In this document: piece after piece, positions 33,661 to 43,910 of the stretch
Position numbering within the stretch: the stretch's first letter is position 1
Layout of the letters: every line of letters begins with the position of its first letter
Assembly: GCA_001972305.1 (NCBI GenBank)
Contig: BDDD01000540.1
Location: 232,587 to 296,586 of the forward strand
Direction: 5' to 3'
Length of the DNA: 64,000 nt
Origin: Cephalotus follicularis
Taxonomy: Eukaryota > Streptophyta > Magnoliopsida > Oxalidales > Cephalotaceae
Made by a program: the position numbers and the translations under genes
The notes under the pieces: generated by a model
Databases searched by the model: none
What the model was told of the DNA's origin: nothing
Seen by the model: only the letters and a program-made list of their open reading frames with translations

Positions 33661-34897
33661 TATGCACATTGAGAGGGAACCATGGTATGCAGACATAGTG
33701 AATTATCTTGTTACGGTAAGTGTACCCTCCGAATGGTCCGCTCAAGTTCGACATAAGTTTCTGTCGCAAGTGAAACATTTTCATTGGGATGATCCTTATC
33801 TTTTCAAAGCATATTCGGATTTAATTTTGTGACGATGTGTTCCTGATCATGAGCATCGCTCGGTTCTATCTTTTTGTCATGATCAAGCATGTGGTGGTCA
33901 TTTCGGCCTGACCAAGACAGCGGCTAAGGTTTTACAATGTGGTTTTTATTGGCCGACTATTTTTAAAGATGCATTTCAGTATTGTAAGGCTTGTGCTTCG
34001 TGTCAAGCTTTAGGCCTTGTGAACGAAATATGATGCCTTTGATACCGATTTTGAGGGTTGAGATCTTTGATGTTTTGGGTATTGATTTTATGGGACCGTT
34101 TCCAAATTCATTTGGAAACTTATACATCCTTCTAGCTGTTGATTATGTTTCAAAATGGATTGAGGCGATTCCTTATCGAACCAATGACAATTCTGTCGTT
34201 GTTAAATTTCTCAAGGGACATATTTTTTTCTTGTTTTGGCATTCCACGTGCCATTATCAGTGATCGAGGTACTCATTTTTGCAATCGTTCATTTGAAGCC
34301 CTTATGAAAAGGTATGGGATCACTCACAAGCTCGCCACACCATATCATCCCCAAATGAGGCGACTTGTTGATGCTTTATGGGCTTATCGAATCGCTTTCA
34401 AAACTGACCTTGGTCAATCTCCTTACCGTCTTGTGTATGGTAAAGCTTGTCATCTTCCTGTGGAGTTAGAACATCGAGCATTTTAGGCTATTAAGCAATT
34501 TAACTTTGATCGTTCCATAGCGAGTAATCATCATGCTCTTCAATTATCTGAGTTAGAAGAAATTCGAAATGATGCATATGACAATGCAAAGATTTGCAAA
34601 AAAAAGACCAAGGCTTTTCATGATGCGCGAATTTTGCGGAAAAATTCTGAAGTAGGAGACAAGGTTCTTTTATATAATTCTCGTTTACATTTGTTTCCTG
34701 GAAAATTGAGATCTCGTTGGGATGGTCCTTATATTGTTAAAAATGTTTTCTCACATGGTGTTTTTGAGATATGTAAGCCAGGTACTGAAGATGTGTTCAA
34801 GATAAATGGGCAAAGATTGAAGAAATTTTTAGAGATGCCAGCTGCGCCGATGAAAGAGGCCATGGACTTGCATGAGCCTCTTTATGAGCCTCCATGA
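33661..34897 (+). pseudogene. Gypsy-D integrase (catalytic Glu region deleted)
   Basis: The zinc-binding part is readable near 33850-34010 (CHDQACGGHFGLTKTA then CKACASCQ) with stops. The core shows [13 protein letters not shown] (first Asp), [13 protein letters not shown] and, after a frameshift in a T run near 34230, [18 protein letters not shown] (second Asp). At ATPYHPQ the sequence jumps to a [12 protein letters not shown] segment. About 35 residues including the catalytic Glu are gone. The tail (34634-34897) has DKVLLYNSRLHLFPGKLRSRW and FKINGQRLKKFL, typical of Athila integrase ends. This protein could not catalyse integration. Confidence 0.85.
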
Positions 34898-35025
34898 TGA
34901 TATTCGGTAAACCCTACCCCTTTGTTCTTTATTTTATTGCATTGTTTCTTATATTTGTGTGAGTTTGCATATGTTTTCTGGTTTTTACTTTCTATTTTGG
35001 TTTGCTTGAAGACAAGCAAAGTCTA

Positions 35026-35039
35026 AGTATGGGGGTATT
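35026..35039 (+). promoter_or_regulatory. Gypsy-D polypurine tract
   Basis: AGTATGGGGGTATT directly before the 3' LTR start TGTTTAGC, the form seen in Athila-type elements. It follows a short 3' untranslated stretch after the pol stop at 34897. Confidence 0.85.
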
Positions 35040-35192
35040 TGTTTAGCATAAAAATGTGTTGTTTTTAATGAGTTATTTGTGATATTTTTATGCTTGGAAT
35101 AGACTACTTTGGTTGTGTTATGTTGATTTGCAGATATAAAGTGAAAAAGGACCAAGGTGTAAGAATACTACCCAAAGTTGTGCAAATTAGAG
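35040..35192 (+). repeat. Gypsy-D 3' LTR, truncated
   Basis: It matches 31289-31440 and stops at AAATTAGAG. The next bases are gypsy-E RNase H (GAAAACTACCC). Related gypsy frames have a Tyr-Lys/Glu-Glu-Asn-Tyr codon series here, so GAG was probably common to both sides of the join. Confidence 0.85.
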
Positions 35193-36977
35193 GAAAACTA
35201 CCCGACTCACGACCTTGAACTTGCAACTATTATCTTCGCCCTTCAGAAGTGGAGACACTATCTTTATGGGGCGCGGTTTGAGATCTTTACCGATCATAAG
35301 AGTCTGAGATACCTGTTCTGCTAGGACACGCTAAACATGAGACAGCGCAGGTGGGTAGAGTTCTTTAATGATTATGGCTGCAGTATCCAGTACCACCCGG
35401 GGAAAGCGAATGTAGTCGCTGATGCCTTGAGCCGCAAGGCTATGGTCGCTAGTACAATAGTGTCGCAATGGAAGATGTTGGAAGACTTCCAGGAATGGTC
35501 TCCATTCAATCAGTCAGCGGGGATCTTTCTAGCCGACATGCGGGTAGAACCGGTGTTACTGCATCACATCAAAGATGCACAACCGCATGATCCTGAACTG
35601 CAGCGGATTCGAGAGAATCTGGATTCGGAGTCTGATTTTAGAGTACATGAAGATGGTATTATGACATATCGGGGACGTGTATGTCTTCCGAATGAACCGA
35701 GAGTGAAGGATGAGCTACTCCGCGGGGCTCATAAATCCCTGTACAGTATTCATCCTGGTAGCACCAAGATGTACCAAGATATGAAGAAGATTTACTGGTG
35801 GCCTGGCATGAAGCGCGAGATTGCAGAATATGTCGCAAAGTGCTTGACTTGCCAGAGGGTCAAGGCCGAGCACGAGAGACCTGCGAGACTGTTACAGTCA
35901 TTACCAGTGGCAGAATGGAAGTGGGAACACATCATGATGGACTTTGTTTCTGGGTTTCCACTGTCTATGCATCGTCATAATGCCGTATGGGTTATTGTTG
36001 ATAGACTCACCAAATCAGCACACGTCTTGCCCACACATGTCACTGATTCTGCGAGCAAGTTGGCTCGGTTATATGTGAAGGAGATTGTGAGACTGCAAGG
36101 TGTTCCGGTGAGCATCGTTTTTGATAGGGATTCGATCTTCACTTCCAACTTCTGGAAGAGATTCCAGACAGCCTTCGGAACGAGATTGAATCTCAGTACT
36201 GCTTTTCACCCTCAGACAGACGGACAGTCGGAACGTACCATCCAAACCTTGGAGGATATGCTTCGGGCTTGTGTGATCGATTTTGGTGGAACCTGGGAAG
36301 ACCATATCCCTCTGATAGAGTTTTCTTATGACAACAGCTATCACTCGAATATTGGTATGGCTCCATACGAAGCACTGTACGGGAGAAAATGTAGGTCACC
36401 CGTCTGTTGGGACGAGGTTGGGGAACGACCATTGCTAGAGTTGGATTTGGTGGAGGAGACTTCCGAGAAAGTCAAGTTCATCAAAGAGAAGTTGCTAGCA
36501 GCGCAGAGTCGGCAAAAGAGATATGCTGACAATGTGAGGAGAAGGCCTTTAACCTTCAATGTTGGGGATCACATGTTTTTGAAGGTGTCTCCGTGGAAAG
36601 GAGTGCAAAGATTCGGGAAAAAGGGTAAGCTAGCGCCACGCTATATTGGTCCTTTTGAGATTCTGGAAAGGGTTGGGCAGGTAGCATATCAGCTAGCCTT
36701 GCCTCCTACATTGTCGAGTGTACATGATGTCTTTCATGTGTCGATGCTACGAGGTTACATCCGAGACCCATCACATGTCCTGGATTATGACTCGGTTACG
36801 GTGAGGGATGATCTTTCCTGCGAGGAGTCACCCGTGAGAATCTTGGATTGGAAGACACAAGTATTGAGGAACCGGTTCATTCTGATGGTAAAGGTTCAGT
36901 GGAAATTTCATCGGCCGGACGAAGCGACTTGGGAAAGTGAGGATGACATTCGAGAGCGTTACCCACACTTGTTCTAG
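35193..36977 (+). CDS. Gypsy-E RNase H (C-terminal part), integrase and tail
   Basis: The frame is open from the join at 35193, with one TAG at 35322-35324; the uninterrupted part is 546 codons from ATG 35337. RNase H pieces are [46 protein letters not shown] and [15 protein letters not shown]. Integrase has the zinc-binding [23 protein letters not shown], the catalytic Asp in MMDFVSGFP, Asp in [12 protein letters not shown] and Glu in [10 protein letters not shown]. The tail has [32 protein letters not shown] and ends [24 protein letters not shown], the chromodomain-like end of Tekay/Del elements. All DDE residues are present, but without RT and a 5' LTR it is at best a source of integrase. 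Confidence 0.9.
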
Positions 36978-37009
36978 TATTGTGTTAATTTCGAGGATGA
37001 AATTTCTTG

Positions 37010-37022
37010 AAGGAGGGGTGAA
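37010..37022 (+). promoter_or_regulatory. Gypsy-E polypurine tract
   Basis: AAGGAGGGGTGAA immediately before TGTAATGCCCGG, the 3' LTR start. It lies 32 bp after the pol stop. Confidence 0.85.
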
Positions 37023-39835
37023 TGTAATGCCCGGTATTTTTTCCTGAATGTAATATTTCGATTTATGATGTAATCTTAAACTTGAATTAATGTGAATGTT
37101 GAGATTTTGAACTCAAAAGATGCTTACAAAACCTAATTATGGTTTTGGAAATGGAATGTGTGTGTGTAAAGCTTAAAACGGCGCTGTTTTGGGATAAAGA
37201 CATCGACGTCTTTGGAAAGACGTCGACGCCTATGGGAACCGAGGTACACGTGAATGCATGGGCATGCACGTCGACATTGAGAGAAGGCATCGACACCTTC
37301 TTACAAAAAGGGAAAAGACATCGACGTCTAAGGAAAGACATCGACGCCTTTGTAAAGAACGTCTGTCACATTTTCCACTGACAGAGTAACATGCAATGGG
37401 ATCTTTGGGGGCTTTACCAGACGCCTTAGAATGTGCATTGTGACGTGTTGATCATGCTGGTGTGTTGCCAGGCATGCTCAAAACGTGCCCCTCACATGGA
37501 ACATGCAAAGGAATATACCATCCTCACATGCAACCTGCAAAAGAAAGAAGGGAAGAAAACAAAAGAAAAAGTGCATAATCTAGAAAGCGGGAGAGGGCAC
37601 GAGAGTGGCCATTAAATGTAAGGAGAAGGATGTTGGGGGAAAGCCACCTGCATAGGAACAACCCACCCCACTTCTCTCTCTCGTTTTAAAACACCAAAGG
37701 AAAAAGAGGAAAGAAAATAGTGAGTGTGAGAGACACCATTGTTCAGTTTTCTTGGAGCTAGAGATTGGAGCTCGTGGGTAGCAGTTGCTAAGGGGATCTT
37801 GGAGCTGCTGTGGCCAGAACCTGGGAACTCAAAGGGGTGGACTTTCTAGTTCCTAACTTGGAACAACAAGGTAGGGGAAAGTGATAGATTTATACATGCA
37901 TTTGGGGTTTTAAGTTAATGAATAACATGATGAACTGCATGTTAATGGTTGAATTATGATTCTGGACTTGTTGTGGTGTTACTGTGATACACAGAGTTAA
38001 TCATGCATGTACGATTACATGAATACGTGAATTTGTTGGGTAACGGATGGATTTGATAATGGCTTGGTGTGTTAAAACTATGGAAAAGACGTTCTGGGTC
38101 ATAAAGACATCGACGTCTATGTGAAGACGTCGATGCCTTCGTGTGAAATGTGAAAGACATCGATGTCTTTGATAGACATCGACGCCTTTTCTGGGGATTA
38201 CAGAACAGTAGTGCCTACTGTTGTTGGTAAATTGCCCTTGGGTTTACTTGTTTTATGCATGAAATGATGTTCTGGTTATATTCTTGTTAACCAGTAGCAT
38301 GCCTTACACGTTGAGAGAGTGAGATTCGTTTACATGAAGGATTAAAAGGCCGGATTCTACCCTCCAGAATCAAGACTCGCGAACTGATACTCTCTGGTAT
38401 CATAAAGACATCGACGTCTTTGTACAGACATCGACGTCTTTGGTCCAAGAACGCCTGGGAATATTTGTACATGGGATCGACGCCTTAGTGTGAAGACGTC
38501 GACGCCTTAAGGATAGGCATCGACGCCTTTTCCCCTCATCAGTACAATTTCACTCGAATGGGACCCGCTAGACCCGAAACGACTCTAGGAACGAACCTAG
38601 ACGCATTCTGAGCATATGTTGCATTTTAACTGTGATTTGCATTATGGTTGCTTTCTAAAAGTGTTAACCACTTTGAAAAACCGATATGATTATAATAATC
38701 ATTTTGTACGAAAATGTATCTTTGTCAACATATGAATTTATATATTTTCGAAATGATTGGGGAAGTAATTCCAATGACGGAGAAATGTTTTAAAGGGTTG
38801 ATTATGAAACCAGATGTATTGTGCGAAAATGTATATTTGTCAACATATGAATTTATATATTTTCAAAATCATTGGGGAAGTATTTCCAAGGACGAGAAAT
38901 GTATTGTTCGAAGTTTTATAACTTATTACAACTTGTGAACGGATTAATATATTTTAAACTAATATATTTGATCAAGTAATTATATTTTATTGCTTGACTT
39001 GTACTGTGCAATGCTTGTGCCTGTTGATTATTAGCCGCCATGCTAATAACTTGTTGATTACTTAGCCACTGAGCTAGTAACTTGCTGTTGGTTTAGCCGT
39101 CGTGCTAAACAACTTACGGAGGACTTGCTCCAAAACCGTTCGCAAGCGGGGATGGAGTAAGAGTGCATGACGTTGGGGCCAGGAGGTGGCGACGGTCATG
39201 ACGATTGGTTTGTCTGGTTCCTTTTTGGGGACATATTTACTGCTTGTGTTGATATAACTTACGAGTTATACTTGTATTGTGAGCATCGTATATTTTTATA
39301 TGTACATACGGAGGTATACTTACTGTGAAAATTACATGTCATGGCTCATCATAATGCATTCATTCATGATACTCATTATCATATGACTCGAACTGTATTT
39401 ATGGCTTTTTTTCACTTAGCCGAGTGAGGACAAAGGCTAACCCCGACTGTAACAGATTGACGGAGTGGATATGATATGGAGCATGCATGGAGACTTAAAG
39501 AGAAGACTTTGTTATCTCTCTTATTTATGTATTTGGGTTATTGAACATTGATCATGTTATTCGGATTTTGTAACAAAGGATATTTTGTTATCTCGTACTG
39601 TATTATTTCACGCACCGTTTTGGGCGATCGACAGTTATGTTGGGTTTATTTATAAACTTGTTGGGCATCACGTAGTATGGGATGCGTGATGCATGTTTAA
39701 ATTCAACCTAATTGAGTTATTGCTTCCGCTACTGAAGGTTTTTATTTATTCGTTTTATCGCATGAGCTGAATTATCTTGTGTCGATTGCCTTACCACTTT
39801 ATGTGTTGTCTTGTTGTGGAGACGGGGGCGTGACA
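37023..39835 (+). repeat. Gypsy-E 3' LTR (2.8 kb, complete)
   Basis: It runs from TGTAATGCCCGG to GGGGGCGTGACA and is the inverse of 5915-8811, with the same blocks in the same order. RTCGAYG doublets lie at 37197-37235, 37268-37350, 38103-38190 and 38404-38535. A purine-rich zone at 37540-37740 mirrors the CT-rich zone of gypsy-A. The repeats with TTAGCCGCCATGCTAATAACTT are at 39030-39120. The short open frames inside are not conserved in gypsy-A. Confidence 0.9.
38404..38535 (+). repeat. Cluster of RTCGAYGTC boxes in gypsy-E LTR
   Basis: Two boxes GACATCGACGTC exactly 20 bp apart at about 38406 and 38426, then three ATCGACGCC/GTCGACGCC boxes about 20 and 21 bp apart at 38477-38535. It is the clearest example of a pattern found in five LTR families of this window. 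GACGTC is also the palindromic C-box core bound by plant bZIP factors, so a regulatory role is possible but unproven. Confidence 0.7.
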
Positions 39836-40577
39836 ATCACCGATTGAGATGAGTCCAAGGGATCACCTATCTAGATGAGCCATAAGAGTTATTGTATAAT
39901 TATAAGGCTAAGGTATAAACGGTTTAACTGAGAGGTGGTTTGAATAAATGTATACATATGTGTATCTTTCCTCTCCCCTGCCTAAAACGCCTAGAGCGCG
40001 TGCCCTGCTCTTCGTTAAGCGGAGGAAACCGAGGAATCTAGTAGGGGAGACCGAGGAGGCATATACATACATACATACATATATATATACTATCAAGAGG
40101 GTTGTTGGAATGATTTTTGACACCTGTATAAGATGGTTATGGTTTTGCATGTATCTCTCATGACACACACACTAGCCACACTTGCGCACCCATGCATACA
40201 CAGTAGTTCGTACACAACCTGTGGTTCCTGACCCATTCGCGGCAATGGGTCAAGTGTAGGTGGACCTTTGCAATAAGCAGAGGACTAGGGCAGCCGAGTA
40301 AGTCTTCTTCTCCAGTGCAGTATGACTACCGAATTGTACAAAAATATATTTGTAAATGGTGAAATGACCTACCGGGTTGTGGCAGAGCTGACTAGACAAC
40401 GATGTTTTTTTATTAGGTTTTTATCCACATAACATATGGTTTTGATTTTTAAATCCGCATGCGTTACTCTGGTTAAATGTTTTCTTTTTTGGCTATTAGA
40501 GTAATGATAAATACTAATTGTACGGCTTTTAACGTGTCAAGACTTGGGGGTTGACCTTCAGTGTTTTGGGGGTTACA
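39836..40577 (+). repeat. Gypsy-F 5' LTR, right-hand part
   Basis: It ends TTTTGGGGGTTACA, and a primer-binding site follows five bases later, so this is the end of a 5' LTR on the plus strand. The left part, which should start TGTAATACCCC as at 60463, is missing because gypsy-E and its deletion abut it. It cannot be compared with the 3' LTR, whose end lies beyond gypsy-H outside the window. Apart from the short repeat at 40061-40090 I see no other structure in it. Confidence 0.75.
40061..40090. repeat. (ATAC/AT)n microsatellite
   Basis: A tract of ATAC repeats followed by an AT run inside the gypsy-F 5' LTR. Confidence 0.85.
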
Positions 40578-40581
40578 ATTT

Positions 40582-40593
40582 TGGTATCAGAGC
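40582..40593 (+). promoter_or_regulatory. Gypsy-F primer-binding site
   Basis: A perfect TGGTATCAGAGC, four bases after the 5' LTR end, complementary to initiator Met-tRNA. Confidence 0.9.
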
Positions 40594-40704
40594 ACTAGGT
40601 TCTTCTATGATGGGTATAGCAGGATAGAGTCCTTGGCTTGTAAGGTTGATTTCATAAGGAAATGATATGTGGATATTAACTCTTTGTTTTCATACAAGGT
40701 AATT

Positions 40705-42176
40705 ATGGATAGACGTCGAAGTAGGACTCCATGAGGAGCGATAGTCGAGCCATCGATTAGACGTACCCGAGCAAATAGAGAAATAGAGGAAGTGAATGTC
40801 TCCCAAGAGGCAGAAGCAACAGCTCCTGATCGAGATGAGCCTAGGGGTCTCATGAGAAGGATGTCTGCAATGATGGCCCAGATGAATGAACTTATGTAGC
40901 GACAGGCGACTGCATCAGAACAAACCTCAGCCTCCAGACCTGATAGACGTGTGACAAAAGCTCTAGGATAACCCCCGGCCGGAAGACCCGCTAGGCGCAC
41001 GATGGCAACAAGGAGGTCGATCGATCTGCCTATGCGCCTAGAGAATCCTATAGTCAGGTTTTTGAGGTCATATCCTCTGGTGTTTACAGGGGACTCAGAT
41101 GCAGTACCGGCTAAGAGATGGTTAATACAAACTAAGAAGATTTTTAGGGTCTTGAATTGTTATGACTCCCAGAAGATCCTCTTCGCCACATATATGCTAC
41201 AGGGTGAAGTAAAACACAACTGGAAAATGATTTAAACCTCACGGGAACAATCAGGGGTAGTTAGCTCGTGGGATAGATTTAAAGCAGAATTTAATGATCA
41301 GTACTATCACGAAGTAGAAGTGGACAAAAAAGAGGTTGAATTTCTTAACTTGACTCAGGGTGATATGACAGTAGGCTAGTACGAGGCCAAGTTCATAAAA
41401 TTGTCAAGAGTAGCTCAACACATGGTTAGCACTGAAATGAGAAAGGCCAAGAAGTTTCTTGTCGGTCTTAGACCAGACATCAGACAACAGTTGGTACCTC
41501 TACGGTTGAGATCCCTCTTTGAAATGTGTAGCAGAGCTAGAGACGTAGAGGCAGTAACCGATGAGTTTCTCAACTTGAGGATCCAGACTTGAAATAAGAA
41601 ATAGGTTTCTCCAAGCGGACATTCTGGTAGAAGTTCTGGGGGTAGTAATAAAACCCAGAGATCGACGTATAGCAGTCACCCCAGCCAGAGGGGATCCCCA
41701 CATAGCATTGGTAGTCCTACTGGTCCCTCAAGATTTGGAGGAGAGTCTCATAACTCCCAATAGAGAAGAAGAGGTCGTGGCTCTCGGCGTAGAGATCGAG
41801 GATTATTGTCACCACATAGGGGTTATTCCAAACTTGCTGACTCTAGCAGTCAGGCCCCTTGTGAACCATGCATATGTTGTCAGCTCACGAATCATTTCTC
41901 TGATGATTATTGGTGAAGAATTTTAAATCTATTGTATGCGGAGCACCAGATCATAAGGCTACAGAATGCCCTTACGGATGGTACGAATATGGGAATCAGC
42001 CAGGGCAGAGTTCGGCTTCATGTCAAGGAGGTCCTCAGCAAAGTCGTAACTCTGGACAGCAATATCAGGGCCGTCCTAGCACCAGCTTAGAACGAGGAGA
42101 CCGTCGAAAGCAGCCAAAGAGGACAACGCCTACCGTGCAAGGTAGGGTATATTCTGTGGTAAGCAAGCTGCAATAG
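40705..42176 (+). pseudogene. gag: Gypsy-F gag (stops and frameshift)
   Basis: It begins MDRRRS at 40705, with a stop nine codons in. The capsid-like domain is readable through further stops: NPIVRFLRSYPLVFTGDSDA, PAKRWLIQTKKIFRVL, VEFLNLTQGDMTVG, AKKFLVGLRPDIRQQLVPL. Around 41850-41960 are the remains of two knuckles, one in each of two frames (CEPCICC..; CGAPDHKATEC). The region then becomes a Gln/Ser-rich linker ending QGRVYSVVSK, which leads into protease. At least five stops and one frameshift make it inactive. Sequence style is closest to gypsy-G gag. Confidence 0.8.
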
Positions 42177-42839
42177 GATCTGCCTCGGTTATCGAAGGTA
42201 TTGTGTATAACTTTCATCATATGGCATAAGCTCTTATCGGCTCAAGGTCTTCCCATTCTTATATTGCATCGCATATTATATGACATCTGAATGTGGAGTC
42301 AGAGCCTTACCCTTTTTCATAGAAGTTAGCACACCAGTAGGAGAGTCTATTACCTCTGAATGGGTTTGTAAGTCTTGCTCTATTGAGATCGCCAGACATA
42401 TTCTCTTGGTAGATCTTATTGTGTTGCCGATGGGTAAGCTTGATGTAATTCTTGGAATGGATTGGTTTTCAGAACTCTATGCTTATCTGGATTGTAACAG
42501 GAAGGTTCTAACATTCAATGTACAAGGACAATCTTTGTTCCAATTTGTTGGAACCTTGGAATGTCAGCAGATTCAAATGATATCTGCTATCCAAACTGAC
42601 AGACTCTTGAGATAGAGTTGTGATGCTAATCTAGCACATGTAATGGATGGTAGGAGATGGGTACCAAGGTTGGAGGATGTTCTGGTTGTCTGTGAGTACC
42701 CCTGATGTGTTTCCGGAAGATTTGACATCCTTACCTCCTTAAATAGATGTGGAGTTCACTATAGATCTTCTACCCGGCAAAGCACCTATATCTAGAGCTT
42801 CTTATCGAAATGGCTCCTCTTGAATGAAAGGAATTAAAA
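42177..42839 (+). pseudogene. Gypsy-F protease (active-site Asp lost) and linker
   Basis: The protease segment that reads LIDPGSSHSYVA in gypsy-G is LIGSRSSHSYIA here (about 42233-42268), so the catalytic aspartate is replaced. Further on [27 protein letters not shown] and CNRKVLTFNVQGQS agree with gypsy-G. The connection to RT (EYPDVFPEDLTSLPP-type segment, 42690-42790) carries two frameshifts. Confidence 0.8.
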
Positions 42840-43910
42840 GTGCAATTGCAGGAGTTACTCGATAAAGGCTTCATTCGACTGAGCGTGTTTCCATGGAGAG
42901 CACCGGTCTTATTTGTCAAGAAGAACGACGGATTGTTGCGAACGTGTATCGATTATCGGCAGCTTAATAAGGTAACTATCAAGAACAAGTATCCGCTGCT
43001 GCACATGGATGAGTTATTCGATCATCTAAGAGGATCCACAATGTTCTGTAAGATAGATTTGAGATCCAGATATCACCAACTCAGGGTTAGAAAGGAAGAA
43101 AGCTTGAAAATAGCTTTCAGATCACGTTATGGACATTATGAATTCGTAGTTATGCCGTTCGGAGTGACTAATGCCCCTGCTGCATTTATGAGTTTGATTA
43201 ATCAAGTGTTTAGTTTATATCTTGATCGATTCATTGTAGTCTTCATCGATGATATCCTGGTGTATTCTAAGACAATGAAAGAACATGGAGAACAACTGCA
43301 TTTGGCACTGCAAATTCTAAGAGATCATCGGTTATATGCCATGTTCAATAAATATGAATTCTGGTTGTCAGAGGTAGTTTTTCTTGGCCACATAATTTCC
43401 AGTGTTGGTTTGTCAGTCAACCCATCAAAGATAGAGTCAACAAAAGGACTTGAAATGGCCACATAATTTCCAGTGTTGGTTTGTCGTCGTTTTGTTGAAG
43501 GTTTTTCCCACATAGCCACACCTCTGACTCGTTTGACGTAGAAAAAGGTAGAATTCATATGGGATGAACATTGTGAATGGAGCTTTGAAGAGCTAAAGCA
43601 TCTATTAACTTCTGCGCCAATCTTAGCCTTACCAGAAGCCAGTGAAGGTTTTGTGATATATAGTAATGCATCAGGCAATGGATTGGGATGTGTCCTAATG
43701 CTGAACAGAAAAGTGATCGCATACGCCTCAAAGAAGGTGAAGCCTCATGAAGATAGTTATCCAACTCGTGACCTAGAGTTATAACATCAGTCTTTGCGCT
43801 GCCTAAGTGGAGGGACTATCTGTATGGTCCAAGATTTGAGCTGTATACCGATCATAGGAGTTTGAAGTATCTATTCTCCCAAATGACCTGAATATGAGAT
43901 GAAGGAGATG
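42840..43910 (+). pseudogene. Gypsy-F reverse transcriptase and RNase H
   Basis: A 208-codon open frame (42840-43466) carries [64 protein letters not shown], the catalytic FIDDILVYS and [14 protein letters not shown] 29-bp direct repeat (GGCCACATAATTTCCAGTG..., at about 43387 and 43457) has been inserted at the RT end and shifts the frame. RNase H follows with [30 protein letters not shown] (first Asp changed to Asn) and [18 protein letters not shown], and is broken again near 43785. Confidence 0.85.

Larger units (their letters stand above)
31289..35192 (+). mobile_element. Gypsy-D, Athila-type LTR retrotransposon (deleted)
   Basis: A plus-strand element inserted in gypsy-B gag. It has the start of a 5' LTR (TGTTTAGCATAAAAATGTG), then protease end, RT, RNase H and integrase with no gag, a polypurine tract and 153 bp of 3' LTR. 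LTR copies agree over 31289-31440 and 35040-35192. The RT/RNase H style (FCFLDGYSGYNQI, FMDDFSV) is that of the Athila group, a lineage distant from the chromoviruses around it. The left part has lost the rest of the leader, gag and half of protease. The right end is fused to gypsy-E. Confidence 0.85.
35193..39835 (+). mobile_element. Gypsy-E, 3' half of a Tekay/Del-type element
   Basis: Plus-strand element lacking its 5' LTR, gag, protease and RT. It has RNase H from its middle, complete integrase and tail, polypurine tract and a full 3' LTR. Its pol and LTR are of the gypsy-A family in inverse orientation. Its open reading frame is much better kept than any other here, so it is likely the youngest chromovirus copy in the window, later beheaded by a deletion that fused it to gypsy-D. 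Confidence 0.85.

Noticed and set aside
37139..37381. 80-codon frame in the gypsy-E LTR
   Set aside because: It runs through the RTCGAYG boxes and is not conserved in gypsy-A. It is a by-product of the repeats.
39836..40200. tRNA or other RNA gene near the gypsy-F LTR
   Set aside because: No cloverleaf or A/B box arrangement is visible. The stretch is LTR with an ATAC repeat.
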